Assembly: GCA_902497145.1 (NCBI GenBank)
Contig: CABVDR010000015.1
Span: 1 to 42,701, forward strand
From: an uncultured Oscillospiraceae bacterium
GTDB lineage: Bacteria; Bacillota; Clostridia; Oscillospirales; Oscillospiraceae
Reading direction: 5' to 3'
DNA: 42,701 nucleotides
Shown: positions 24,304 to 32,002 of the stretch, one piece after another
How positions within the stretch are numbered: the stretch's first letter is position 1
How the letters are laid out: every line of letters begins with the position of its first letter
Program-made: the position numbers and the translations under genes
The notes under the pieces: generated by a model
The model's input: the letters and a program-made list of their open reading frames with translations, nothing else
Database searches by the model: none
What the model was told of the DNA's origin: nothing

Positions 24304-24372
24304 GAGAAATTTTATGAAAATAATTTTCTTTTTGTGGCAGGTTTCGGTCTCATTTTGAAATCTATTTTCAAA

Positions 24373-24410
24373 CAAAAACACCGCTCCCCCAGCATCTGGA
24401 AGAGCGGTGT
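24373..24410 (-). terminator. Terminator of dapL
   Basis: ACACCGCTC (24378-24386) pairs with GAGCGGTGT (24402-24410). The minus-strand hairpin is followed by TTTTGTTTG. It lies nine bases past the dapL stop. Confidence 0.85.
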
Positions 24411-24418
24411 CCTGTGTA

Positions 24419-25642
24419 TTACCGATTGAGCATGGTGCGGATACGCGCCACAGCCTCCTTGGTGGCATCGGCATCGCCGAAGGCAGTGAGGCGGATGTAC
24501 CCCTCGCCGCTGGGGCCAAAGCCCGCGCCAGGCGTGGTGACCACATTGGCCTCCTTCAGCAGCTTGTCAAAGAACTCCCAGGAGCCCATGCCGTCGGGGG
24601 TCTTAAGCCAGATATAGGGGGCGTTCACACCGCCAAAGCAGGTGAGACCAGCAGCGGTCAGGCCCTCCCGGATGACCCGGGCGTTCTCCTGGTAGTAAGC
24701 GATGGTCTCCTTAGTCTGGCGCTGACCCTCCTCGCTGTATACGGCCGCGGCGCCCCGCTGGACCACATAGGGCACGCCGTTGAACTTGGTGCACTGGCGG
24801 CGGTTCCACAGGGCGTTGAGCTTGGCTCCGTCCCGCTCCAGCTCCATGGGCACCACGGTGTAGGCACAGCGGTTGCCGGTGAAGCCGGCGGTCTTGGAGA
24901 AGGACCGGAACTCGATGGCACAGGTGCGGGCCCCCTCGATCTCATAGATGGTGTGGGGCACGTCGTCCTGGGTGATAAAGGCCTCGTAGGCGGAGTCGTA
25001 GAGGATGACGGCCTTATTTTCATTGGCGTAGTCCACCCAAGCCTTCAGCTGCTCACGGGTGGCCACCGCGCCGGTGGGATTGTTGGGGAAGCACAGGTAG
25101 ATCATATCCACCTTCTCCTGGGGAATCTGGGGAGTAAACCCGTTCTCCTCCACGCAGGGCATGTAGACCAGCTTGGACCACTTGCCCAGCTCCTCCTGGA
25201 ACTCGCCGGCCCGGCCGGCCATGGCGTTGGTATCCACATACACGGGGTAGACGGGGTCACACACGGCCACCACATTGTCGGTGCCGAAGATGTCGCCAAT
25301 GTTGCCGCAGTCGCTCTTGGCGCCGTCGGAGACGAAGATCTCCTCGGGCTTGATGTCCACGCCCCGGGCGGCGTAGTCGGTCTTGGCAATGGCCTCCCGC
25401 AGGAAGTCATAGCCCTGCTCCGGGCCGTAGCCGTGGAAACCCTCAAAGGTACCCATCTCGTCTACCGCCTTGTGCATGGCCTCGATGACGGCGGGGGCCA
25501 GGGGCCGAGTCACGTCACCGATGCCCAGGCGGATCATCTTGGCCTCGGGGTGCTCGGCGGTGTAGGCCGCCAGGCGGCGGGCGATCTCCGAAAACAGATA
25601 GCTGCCGGGCAGCTTTAAGAAATTTTGGTTCACTTTGGTCAT
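24419..25642 (-). CDS. dapL: LL-diaminopimelate aminotransferase
   Basis: Pyridoxal-phosphate enzyme converting tetrahydrodipicolinate directly to LL-diaminopimelate with glutamate as donor, bypassing the acylated dapD/dapC/dapE route of lysine and peptidoglycan precursor synthesis. The chain is 407 aa. The PLP lysine is K250 in FRSFSKTAGFTGNR; LCFPNNPTG (183-191) and GDVTRPLAPAVI are typical of DapL. ATG 25642 follows AAAGGAG. It is preceded by dapF on the same strand with a 77-base gap that holds a near-perfect promoter, so dapL can be made alone or by read-through. The adjacent dapF makes the assignment strong. Confidence 0.96.
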   Translation of the reverse strand: MTKVNQNFLKLPGSYLFSEIARRLAAYTAEHPEAKMIRLGIGDVTRPLAPAVIEAMHKAVDEMGTFEGFHGYGPEQGYDFLREAIAKTDYAARGVDIKPEEIFVSDGAKSDCGNIGDIFGTDNVVAVCDPVYPVYVDTNAMAGRAGEFQEELGKWSKLVYMPCVEENGFTPQIPQEKVDMIYLCFPNNPTGAVATREQLKAWVDYANENKAVILYDSAYEAFITQDDVPHTIYEIEGARTCAIEFRSFSKTAGFTGNRCAYTVVPMELERDGAKLNALWNRRQCTKFNGVPYVVQRGAAAVYSEEGQRQTKETIAYYQENARVIREGLTAAGLTCFGGVNAPYIWLKTPDGMGSWEFFDKLLKEANVVTTPGAGFGPSGEGYIRLTAFGDADATKEAVARIRTMLNR

Positions 25643-25689
25643 AGCGTACCGCTCCTTTGTGCCGCAAGGGCAAAAATCTCATGTCTGAT

Positions 25690-25718
25690 ATTATCCCCGA
25701 TGCTCCCTCGCTTGTCAA
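25690..25718 (-). promoter_or_regulatory. dapL promoter
   Basis: Minus strand: TTGACA (25713-25718), spacer of 17 bases, GATAAT (25690-25695). It is inside the dapF-dapL gap, about 50 bases before the dapL start. Confidence 0.75.
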
Positions 25719-25719
25719 T

Positions 25720-26496
25720 CTAAATTTCCCCCTGAAACACCGTGCGGGCCGGGCCGGTGAGCAGGATGTGGCTGCTCTCCCGCTCCCACTCCACCTTCAG
25801 CTCTCCCCCGGGCAGTGTCACCGTGGCCCGTCGGTCGCACCGCCCCGTCTTGACCGCTGCCGCTAAGGCCGCACAGGCTCCCGTGCCGCAGGCCAGCGTG
25901 GGGCCGCTCCCCCGCTCCCACACCCGCACCCGCAGCCGGTCCCGGGCGTCGGCTGCGGCAAATTCGATATTCCATTCCCCGGGAAATGCCGGGTCCCGGC
26001 CCAGGGACGCCCCCTGTTTCTCCAGATCAATGTCCTCCGGCTCCTGGCAGAATACCACTCCATGGGGATTGCCCATATCCACTGGATACACCGTCTCCCC
26101 CTGGATCTCCAGTGGGGCTCCCAGTATGGGCACTCCCATGTCCACTGTCACCCGTTCCACCCTTCCGCCCCGCACATGGAGCTGGAGGAATCGTGGTCCG
26201 GCATCGGTGTCAATGGTCAGGCAGGTTTTGCGGGTCAGACCGTTGTCGTACACATATTTGCCCACACACCGGATCCCATTGCCGCACATGGCCCCCCTGG
26301 AACCGTCGGCGTTATACATCTCCATCGTAAAATCGCCCTCCCGGCCCGGCCGGATGCAGATGAGCCCGTCCGCCCCCACGCCGAAGTGACGGTCCGACAG
26401 CCGCACCGCCAGCTCCGGCAGGTCCTCTGGAGTCTCTTTCATACAGTTTAAGTAAATATAATCGTTTCCCAATCCCTCCATCTTGGTAAAACGCAT
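25720..26496 (-). CDS. dapF: Diaminopimelate epimerase
   Basis: Converts LL- to meso-diaminopimelate, the lysine and peptidoglycan precursor. The chain has 258 aa, slightly shorter than the roughly 275 aa of enterobacterial DapF. The two catalytic cysteines are C71 (RGAMCGNGIRC) and C203 (LACGTGACAAL). The symmetrical halves are intact, with GLGNDYIYLN at the start and MGNPHGVVF near 141. The start is ATG 26496 (MRFTKMEGLGND), fitting the family; an in-frame extension to 26538 has no family match. The ribosome site is weak (AAGGGGGG). It sits divergent from glnN and upstream of dapL, so the last two steps of this DAP route are together. Confidence 0.96.
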   Translation of the reverse strand: MRFTKMEGLGNDYIYLNCMKETPEDLPELAVRLSDRHFGVGADGLICIRPGREGDFTMEMYNADGSRGAMCGNGIRCVGKYVYDNGLTRKTCLTIDTDAGPRFLQLHVRGGRVERVTVDMGVPILGAPLEIQGETVYPVDMGNPHGVVFCQEPEDIDLEKQGASLGRDPAFPGEWNIEFAAADARDRLRVRVWERGSGPTLACGTGACAALAAAVKTGRCDRRATVTLPGGELKVEWERESSHILLTGPARTVFQGEI

Positions 26497-26626
26497 GGCA
26501 ACGCCCCCCTTCCCTTCTTTCACTCTATGTCTCTCCACCTCCTGCTATTCCACTTTATTTTTATCTTTTTGTGAAATTTTCCACATCCTGCCCCTGTCTG
26601 TTTGGAAAGTTTGGAGCAATAAAAAC

Positions 26627-26655
26627 TTGAAAAATTGCTGTCTGGGTAGTATCGT
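26627..26655 (+). promoter_or_regulatory. Probable glnN promoter
   Basis: TTGAAA (26627-26632), 17 bases, TATCGT (26650-26655). The -10 is imperfect, and a run of TATTAT repeats just downstream gives alternatives. A start near 26662 would leave a leader of about 125 bases. Confidence 0.5.
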
Positions 26656-26671
26656 ATTATTATTATTCGGG

Positions 26672-26747
26672 CGCGGCCTCAGGACCGCACCACACTACGG
26701 CAAGTGAGGCAAGGACGTCCACCCAGGGCGGTCTTGTCTTCTTTTTT
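26672..26747 (+). promoter_or_regulatory. Possible attenuator in the glnN leader (ANTAR-like hexaloop plus terminator)
   Basis: The leader holds three candidate hairpins. GCGG/CCGC (26673-26676 with 26685-26688) is first. The second is CCACACT-ACGGCA-AGTGAGG (26690-26709, one A-A mismatch), whose hexaloop has A at position 1 and G at position 4, the pattern read by ANTAR antiterminators. The third is a terminator-like stem GGCAAGG/TCTTGTC (26708-26714 with 26732-26738), followed by TTCTTTTTT (26739-26747). Bases 26708-26709 belong to both of the last two, so they exclude each other. The first hairpin lacks a clean hexaloop, so the ANTAR reading is tentative. Confidence 0.4.
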
Positions 26748-26787
26748 ACCCCGGCACCGCCAAAATCAGAGGAAAGGGTTTGAGACA

Positions 26788-28896
26788 ATGAGCGATAACA
26801 TCACTGAAATCTTTGGTTCCAATGTGTTCAGCACCTCTGTCATGCAGGAACGCCTGCCCAAGAAGGTCTTTGCTGAGGTCATGGACGTGATGGAACACGG
26901 CGGCAATATCAGCATCGCCACCGCCGACATCGTGGCCAACGCCATGAAGGACTGGGCAGTGGAGAAGGGCGCCACCCACTATACCCACTGGTTCCAGCCC
27001 CTCACCGGCATCACAGCCGAAAAGCACGATGCCTTTATGACCCGCCCCGAGGATAACAAGACTCTGCTGCAGCTCACCGGCAAGCAGCTTATTATGGGCG
27101 AGTCCGACGCCTCCTCCTTCCCCTCCGGCGGCCTGCGCTCCACCCATTACGCCCGGGGCTACACCGCCTGGGACATGACCTCCCCCGCCTTTGTCAAGGA
27201 GATGACCGCTGGCACCATCCTTTGTATCCCCACCATTTTTGTCTCCTACAACGGCGAGGCTCTGGACAAGAAAACTCCTCTGCTGCGCTCCATGGAGGCC
27301 ATCAACACCCAGGGTCTGCGCATCCTGCGTCTGTTCGGCAATACCCAGGCCCAGAAGGTTTTCCCCTCTGTGGGCCCGGAGCAGGAGTACTTCCTGGTGG
27401 ACCGGGAGAAGTACCTCAAGCGCCGTGACCTCATCTACACAGGCCGCACGCTGTTCGGCGCTCCCGCCCCCAAGGGCCAGGAGCTGGACGACCAGTACTT
27501 CGGCGTCATCCGGGAGCGGGTGGGCGCGTTCATGTCCGACCTGAACCAGGAGCTGTGGAAGCTGGGCATTCCCGCCACCACCCAGCACAATGAGGTGGCC
27601 CCCGCCCAGCATGAGATGGCGCCCATCTACACCATGTGTAATCTGGCCGTGGACCAGAACCAGCTGACCATGGAGACCATGAAGCGGGTGGCGACCCGCC
27701 ACGGTCTGGTCTGTCTCCTCCACGAGAAGCCCTTCGCCGGCGTCAACGGCTCCGGCAAGCACAACAACTGGTCCATCGGTACCGACACCGGGGAGAACCT
27801 GCTGGACCCCGGCGACACCCCCAATGAAAATCTCCAGTTCCTGCTGGTGCTGTCCTGCATTATGAAGGCGGTAGATATTCACGCCGACCTGCTGCGTCAG
27901 TCCGCCTCCTGCGTGGGCAACGAGCACCGACTGGGCGGCCAGGAGGCCCCTCCCGCCATCATCTCCATCTTCCTGGGCGACCAGCTGGAAAGCGTAGTCG
28001 AGCAGATCGTCTCCAACGCCGACTCCATCAAGCTGCTGGCAACCGGCAAGCTGGACTCCGGCGTGTCCACCGTCCCCGTCCTTAACCGGGACGCCACCGA
28101 CCGCAACCGCACCACCCCCTTCGCCTTCACCGGCAATAAGTTTGAGTTCCGCATGGTGGGCTCCTCCGACTCCATCGCTGACGCTAACACCACGCTCAAC
28201 GCCATCGTGGCCGAGGCCCTGTGCCAGGCGGCCGATGAGCTGGAGGCGGCCGACGACTTCTCCACCGCCTGTATGCAGGTCATTCACCGCAACATGACCG
28301 AGCATCAGCGCATCATCTTTAACGGCGACGGCTACTCCGAGGAGTGGGTGCAGGAAGCCGCCCGCCGCGGCCTGCCCAACCTGCCCTCCCTGGTGGACGC
28401 GGTGCCCGCCCTCACCACCCAGAAGGCCATCGACCTGTTCACCCGCTTCGGCATCTACACCCCTCAGGAGCTGGAGGCCCGGGCGGAGATCATGTACGAG
28501 ACCTACATCAAGGTCATCAAGATCGAGGCCAACACCATGATCCACATGGCCGCCAAGCACTACATCCCCGCTGTGATCCACTATACCACCCGTCTGGCCC
28601 AGTCCATCAACTCCGTGGCCTCCGCCTGCCCCCAGGCCGAGCTTTCGGTGCAGCGCAAGCTGCTGCAGGATGTGAGCCGCTACCTGGCCGACGCCTCCAC
28701 CGCTCTGGAGCAGCTCAAGCCCCTGATGGGCCGCGTGGACTCCATCGACGGGGTCAAGGAGATGGCTCTTGCCTACCACGACGCGGTGGTGCCCGCTATG
28801 GACGCCCTGCGCTACCCCATCGACACCCTGGAGCTGATGGTAGACAAGTCTATCTGGCCTGTTCCCACCTACGGCGACCTGATGTTCGAGGTGTAA
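26788..28896 (+). CDS. glnN: Glutamine synthetase type III
   Basis: ATP-dependent glutamate + ammonia -> glutamine, the main ammonia-assimilating step. At 702 aa it is the long GSIII class found in Bacteroidetes and Clostridia, not the roughly 450-aa GlnA. Landmarks: FGSNVFSTSVMQERLPK at the N-terminus; WFQPLTGITAEKHDAF near 71; a catalytic stretch SVGPEQEYFLVDR near 197; NEVAPAQHEMAP near 270; GVNGSGKHNNWSIGTDTGEN near 320; and the long C-terminal domain ending VPTYGDLMFEV. ATG 26788 (MSDNITEIFG) is chosen; the frame extends back to 26704 only through the leader hairpins. AGGAAAGGG is the ribosome site. It is a single-gene unit with a structured leader and a strong terminator. Confidence 0.97.
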   Translation: MSDNITEIFGSNVFSTSVMQERLPKKVFAEVMDVMEHGGNISIATADIVANAMKDWAVEKGATHYTHWFQPLTGITAEKHDAFMTRPEDNKTLLQLTGKQLIMGESDASSFPSGGLRSTHYARGYTAWDMTSPAFVKEMTAGTILCIPTIFVSYNGEALDKKTPLLRSMEAINTQGLRILRLFGNTQAQKVFPSVGPEQEYFLVDREKYLKRRDLIYTGRTLFGAPAPKGQELDDQYFGVIRERVGAFMSDLNQELWKLGIPATTQHNEVAPAQHEMAPIYTMCNLAVDQNQLTMETMKRVATRHGLVCLLHEKPFAGVNGSGKHNNWSIGTDTGENLLDPGDTPNENLQFLLVLSCIMKAVDIHADLLRQSASCVGNEHRLGGQEAPPAIISIFLGDQLESVVEQIVSNADSIKLLATGKLDSGVSTVPVLNRDATDRNRTTPFAFTGNKFEFRMVGSSDSIADANTTLNAIVAEALCQAADELEAADDFSTACMQVIHRNMTEHQRIIFNGDGYSEEWVQEAARRGLPNLPSLVDAVPALTTQKAIDLFTRFGIYTPQELEARAEIMYETYIKVIKIEANTMIHMAAKHYIPAVIHYTTRLAQSINSVASACPQAELSVQRKLLQDVSRYLADASTALEQLKPLMGRVDSIDGVKEMALAYHDAVVPAMDALRYPIDTLELMVDKSIWPVPTYGDLMFEV

Positions 28897-28907
28897 CCGT
28901 TTAAATT

Positions 28908-28942
28908 AAAATGCCCGCCGGCTCTACCGGCGGGCATTTTTT
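28908..28942 (+). terminator. Terminator of glnN
   Basis: ATGCCCGCCGG (28911-28921) and CCGGCGGGCAT (28927-28937), flanked by AAA and followed by a T run to 28942. Eleven perfect base pairs. Confidence 0.95.
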
Positions 28943-29033
28943 GTGGATAAATTTTCCTTTTTTCGTCTCTTCCAGCCTTTTTCTCGTATGGGCACGCTTT
29001 TTTCGACACAGGCTAGGCTGGGAGGTGATCCAC

Positions 29034-29465
29034 ATGAACGACAGCGAAGAGCTTTTGAAATTCATTCACAAAAACGCCTCAATGGGGGTAGGCACCCTGC
29101 CCCAGGCCCTCTCCCTGCCCCAGAGCCGTGCCATGTCCTCTGCCCTCCAGGACCAGCTGCGGGAATACCGCTCCATCGCCGCCAGGTCCCAGAGCTACGC
29201 CAAGCAAAAGGGGATGCACCTGAAGGGGCCCGGCAGCACCGCCCTGGCCATGTCTGGTATGATGCTCCGGGCCCAAACTCTCATGGACCCCTCCACCTCC
29301 AAGCTGGCCGAGATGATGATCCAGGGCAGCACCATGGGCACAGTGGAGATGACCCGACGGCTCCACCAGCTCTCCGATCAGGCAGACCCGGCTCTGGTCT
29401 CCCTGGGCCGTCAGCTTTTGCAGACTGAGGAGCAAAATATTCAACAGATGAAGCGGTTTTTGTGA
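29034..29465 (+). CDS. Conserved-looking helical protein of unknown function
   Basis: A 143-aa soluble protein predicted almost wholly alpha-helical, with no cysteine, signal or membrane segment. ATG 29034 has GGGAGGTGATC directly upstream, a strong ribosome site; earlier in-frame starts lie in the preceding terminator. Recognisable stretches are LLKFIHKNASMGVGTLPQAL at the N-terminus and KLAEMMIQGSTMGTVEMTRR near 94, which I associate with a small clostridial family of ferritin-like or four-helix shape. I cannot name it with certainty, and the metal ligands of a true ferritin are not evident. It is a monocistronic unit between two terminators. Confidence 0.75.
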   Translation: MNDSEELLKFIHKNASMGVGTLPQALSLPQSRAMSSALQDQLREYRSIAARSQSYAKQKGMHLKGPGSTALAMSGMMLRAQTLMDPSTSKLAEMMIQGSTMGTVEMTRRLHQLSDQADPALVSLGRQLLQTEEQNIQQMKRFL

Positions 29466-29468
29466 ATA

Positions 29469-29501
29469 AATGCCCGCGGCTTAGCCGCGGGCATTGCTTT
29501 T
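29469..29501 (+). terminator. Terminator of the helical-protein gene
   Basis: AATGCCCGCGGC (29469-29480), loop TTA, GCCGCGGGCATT (29484-29495), then GCTTTT. Confidence 0.9.
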
Positions 29502-29541
29502 ACGCCTCAGTGCCTTAGATTATGTAAGCGTGTAATACACC

Positions 29542-29570
29542 TTGAAACCTGCTCTGCTGCGTAGTATAAT
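29542..29570 (+). promoter_or_regulatory. Promoter of the ECF S component/P1 peptidase operon
   Basis: TTGAAA (29542-29547), 17-base spacer, TATAAT (29565-29570): a near-consensus sigma-A promoter about 75 bases before the start at 29644. Confidence 0.8.
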
Positions 29571-29643
29571 GAGCCGTTGGCAAATTGCCGCAAAATATGC
29601 GCTGCATCCACAGACAGTGGAGCGGCAGCAGGAGGAATTGAAT

Positions 29644-30282
29644 ATGGTAAAGGCAAAAACGAACCTCACGCACTTGATGTACCTGATGGAACTGGCCCTG
29701 CTGGTGGCTATCATGCTGATGATGAACCTCACAGGCCTGGCTATGATCCCGCTGCCCGGACAGTACGCCTCCATTATGACTGTACCGGTGGCGGTGGGCG
29801 CCATGATGCTGGGGCCTTTGGCCGGCGGTGTACTGGGCGGCGTGATGGGCTGCATCAGCTTCTACACTGCCATCAAGACCGGGTTCAGCACCATGTTTCT
29901 GGCGGGCTACACCGGCGGCTCCGTAGTAGTACTGAGCTTTCTCAACACCATCCCTACCCGTATCCTCATGGGTGTGTGCGTAGGCTGGATCTTCCGGGCC
30001 TTGTATAAGGTGGACCGGAGCAAGACGATCTCCTACTACATCGGCGGGCTGGCCGCTCCGGTACTGAACACCCTGTTTTACATGACGGTGCTGGTGGTTC
30101 TGTTTTTGAACGCCCCCACCCTTCAGAATCTTCTGGGGGAGGAATTGATGGCCACCTTTAAAAACAACATTCTGCTGTTTGTGGCCGCCTATGTGGGGAT
30201 TCAGGCCGTCCTTGAGATGGTCGTGGGCTGCGTGATCAGCGGCACCATCTGCAAGGCTCTGCGCGTGGTCATCAAGCAGTAA
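29644..30282 (+). CDS. ECF transporter S component (vitamin/metabolite uptake)
   Basis: Substrate-binding membrane subunit of an energy-coupling-factor importer, 212 aa with about six hydrophobic segments. The early stretch LALLVAIMLMMNLTGLAMIP and the glycine-rich MLGPLAGGVLGGVMGCISF are typical of S components that borrow a shared EcfA/EcfA'/EcfT module coded elsewhere; none is in the window. ATG 29644 follows AGCAGGAGG by seven to eight bases. The next gene, a P1-family peptidase, begins 13 bases after the stop, so they are one transcript. The substrate is not readable from sequence. Fused function with a peptidase that can cut beta-alanyl or similar amides suggests uptake of a pantothenate-like or small amide compound. 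Confidence 0.82.
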   Translation: MVKAKTNLTHLMYLMELALLVAIMLMMNLTGLAMIPLPGQYASIMTVPVAVGAMMLGPLAGGVLGGVMGCISFYTAIKTGFSTMFLAGYTGGSVVVLSFLNTIPTRILMGVCVGWIFRALYKVDRSKTISYYIGGLAAPVLNTLFYMTVLVVLFLNAPTLQNLLGEELMATFKNNILLFVAAYVGIQAVLEMVVGCVISGTICKALRVVIKQ

Positions 30283-30295
30283 GGAGCGAGACGGA

Positions 30296-31279
30296 ATGCA
30301 AGAGATCGGAATTATGGAGGTGGGCGGCTTCCGGATCGGCCACGCCCAGAATATGGAGGCGGCCACCGGCTGCACCGTGCTTCTCTGCGACCGGATGAGC
30401 CCCGCCGGACTGGATGTGCGTGGCGGCGGCCCCGCCTCCCGGGAATCTCAGATCCTCTCCCCGGTGGCCCAGGCGGATTCCATCAACGCCGTGTTACTCT
30501 CCGGCGGAAGTGCCTTCGGCCTGGATGCCGCAGGCGGCGTGCAGAAATACCTGGAGGAGCGGGGGATCGGCTTTGATGTGGGGGTAACCAAGGTCCCCCT
30601 GGTGAGCCAGTCCTGTCTGTTCGACCTGGGAATCGGACGCATGGACGTCCGTCCGGACGCGGCCATGGCCTACCAAGCCTGTGAAAACGCAAGCTATGAC
30701 GCTCCCGCCCAGGGAAATGTAGGGGCTGGGACCGGCTGCTCGGTGGGGAAATACCGGGGCATGGGCCGGGCTATGAAAGCCGGCTTTGGCACCTACGCCA
30801 TCCAGGCGGGCAACCTGAAGGTAGGTGCTCTGGTGGCGGTCAACGCTCTGGGTGATATCTATGACGGGGCCACTCAGATTGCCGGATTGCTGAATGAGGA
30901 CAAAACGGCCCTGTCCAACACCCTGGACGAGCTGTTTCAGGATGTCACCATTGCCAACAACCTGTTTACCGGCAACACCACCCTTGGCATTGTGGTCACC
31001 AACGCCAAGCTGAACAAGACTCAGCTTACCAAAGTGGCTGGCATGACCCACAACGGCTTTGCCCGGGCCATTCATCCCGTTCACACCAACGCGGATGGGG
31101 ACAGCATCTATGCCCTGAGCATGGGCGATCTGCCCGGCGATGTGAATGTGGTGGGAGCCATGGCGGCCTATGCCATGGAACACGCCATTGTCCGCGCTGT
31201 GCGTCTGGCGCAGCCCGCCTACGGGCTGCCCGCCTGCAATTCTCTTTCAGGGCAAGGTTGGAACTTTTCCACATATTGA
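30296..31279 (+). CDS. P1-family (S58, DmpA/BapA-type) aminopeptidase/amidase
   Basis: Member of the self-processing DmpA/BapA/NylC fold, hydrolysing N-terminal or beta-aminoacyl amides. The chain is 327 aa. Family blocks are VGGFRIGHAQ at the start, LSGGSAFGLDAAGGVQKYLE near 62-81, GNVGAGTGCSVGK near 142, and FTGNTTLGIVVTNAKL near 222. The last contains the expected autocleavage and nucleophile threonine region. It starts at ATG 30296 with AAGGAG upstream, has no signal peptide, and is probably cytoplasmic. It is co-transcribed with the ECF S component. Known relatives cut beta-alanyl dipeptides, D- or L-aminoacyl amides or nylon oligomers; the natural substrate here is unknown. Confidence 0.88.
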   Translation: MQEIGIMEVGGFRIGHAQNMEAATGCTVLLCDRMSPAGLDVRGGGPASRESQILSPVAQADSINAVLLSGGSAFGLDAAGGVQKYLEERGIGFDVGVTKVPLVSQSCLFDLGIGRMDVRPDAAMAYQACENASYDAPAQGNVGAGTGCSVGKYRGMGRAMKAGFGTYAIQAGNLKVGALVAVNALGDIYDGATQIAGLLNEDKTALSNTLDELFQDVTIANNLFTGNTTLGIVVTNAKLNKTQLTKVAGMTHNGFARAIHPVHTNADGDSIYALSMGDLPGDVNVVGAMAAYAMEHAIVRAVRLAQPAYGLPACNSLSGQGWNFSTY

Positions 31280-31308
31280 AAAAAGGCTGCCGCAAGGCAG
31301 CCTTTTTT
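31279..31308 (+). terminator. Terminator of the ECF S/P1 peptidase operon
   Basis: AAAAAAGGCTGCC (31279-31291), loop GCAA, GGCAGCCTTTTTT (31296-31308): a classical A-stem-T terminator beginning on the last base of the stop codon. Confidence 0.93.
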
Positions 31309-31320
31309 ATCTCTAAACAG

Positions 31321-31355
31321 CAAAAAAAGGAGCCTAAGGGGGTTCCCTAGGCTCC
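31321..31355 (-). terminator. Terminator of nrdR
   Basis: GGAGCCTAAGGG (31329-31340) pairs with CCCTAGGCTCC (31345-31355) with one bulged A. Reading leftward it is followed by seven T (complement of 31322-31328). It separates nrdR from the convergent peptidase gene. Confidence 0.88.
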
Positions 31356-31411
31356 AAACATGTCAAACAAAATGTGATTTTAGATGGGATTTGGCTGTGA
31401 CGCTGTCAAAC

Positions 31412-31867
31412 TTATTTGTCCTCCAGCAGCTTGCTCAACTCCCGCATGAAGGTGTTGATATCTTTAAACTGGCGGTACACGGAGGCAAACCGTACATAGG
31501 CCACCTCGTCTACCTTTTTCAGCCGTTCCATCACCAGCTCACCAATCTGGGCAGAACTGACCTCCCGCTCCATCTCGTTTTGCAGCTTCTGCTCGATCTC
31601 GTTGACGATCCCCTCCAGGGTGCCTACCGACACCGGCCGCTTCTCACAGGCCCGGATCAAACCGCCCATCACCTTGTTGCGGTCAAAGCTCTGACGGCTG
31701 CCGTCCCGCTTGACCACGATCAAAGGCAGGCTCTCCACCGTCTCATAGGTGGTAAACCGCTTGTGGCAGGACAGGCACTCCCGGCGGCGGCGGATGCTGG
31801 CTCCCTCCTCGGCGGGACGGGAATCCACCACTTTACTTTCCAGATAGGCGCAATAGGGACATTTCAT
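31412..31867 (-). CDS. nrdR: Transcriptional repressor NrdR
   Basis: Represses ribonucleotide reductase genes by binding NrdR boxes according to ATP/dATP state. The chain is 151 aa, the normal size. A zinc ribbon is formed by CPYC (3-6) and CLSCHKRF (31-38), with RRRRECLSC typical. An ATP-cone domain spans about 49-139 (VVKRDGSRQSFDRNKVMGGL). The start is ATG 31867 with GGGAGGAAC upstream. The same frame stays open far upstream to 33013, but that stretch is only the shadow of the symporter gene on the other strand. No nrd genes are in the window, so its targets are distant. Confidence 0.96.
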   Translation of the reverse strand: MKCPYCAYLESKVVDSRPAEEGASIRRRRECLSCHKRFTTYETVESLPLIVVKRDGSRQSFDRNKVMGGLIRACEKRPVSVGTLEGIVNEIEQKLQNEMEREVSSAQIGELVMERLKKVDEVAYVRFASVYRQFKDINTFMRELSKLLEDK

Positions 31868-32002
31868 CGGCAGTTCCTCCCAGTACAGGCGTCTTTGCTT
31901 TAGTGTAACACATTTTCCTCCGCTGTGGTAGTCCCCGATGAAATTTATTTTCCGGTGCTGTTTCTCCCGGCTGGGACATACCAGTAAAAGGGAGGTGACG
32001 CC

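Noticed and set aside
26746..28779. Long leftward open frame of 677 aa across glnN
   Set aside because: It is a Gly/His/Val-rich shadow of a G/C-ending gene on the other strand. The same applies to long frames opposite carB, guaA, glmS, dapL and cysS.
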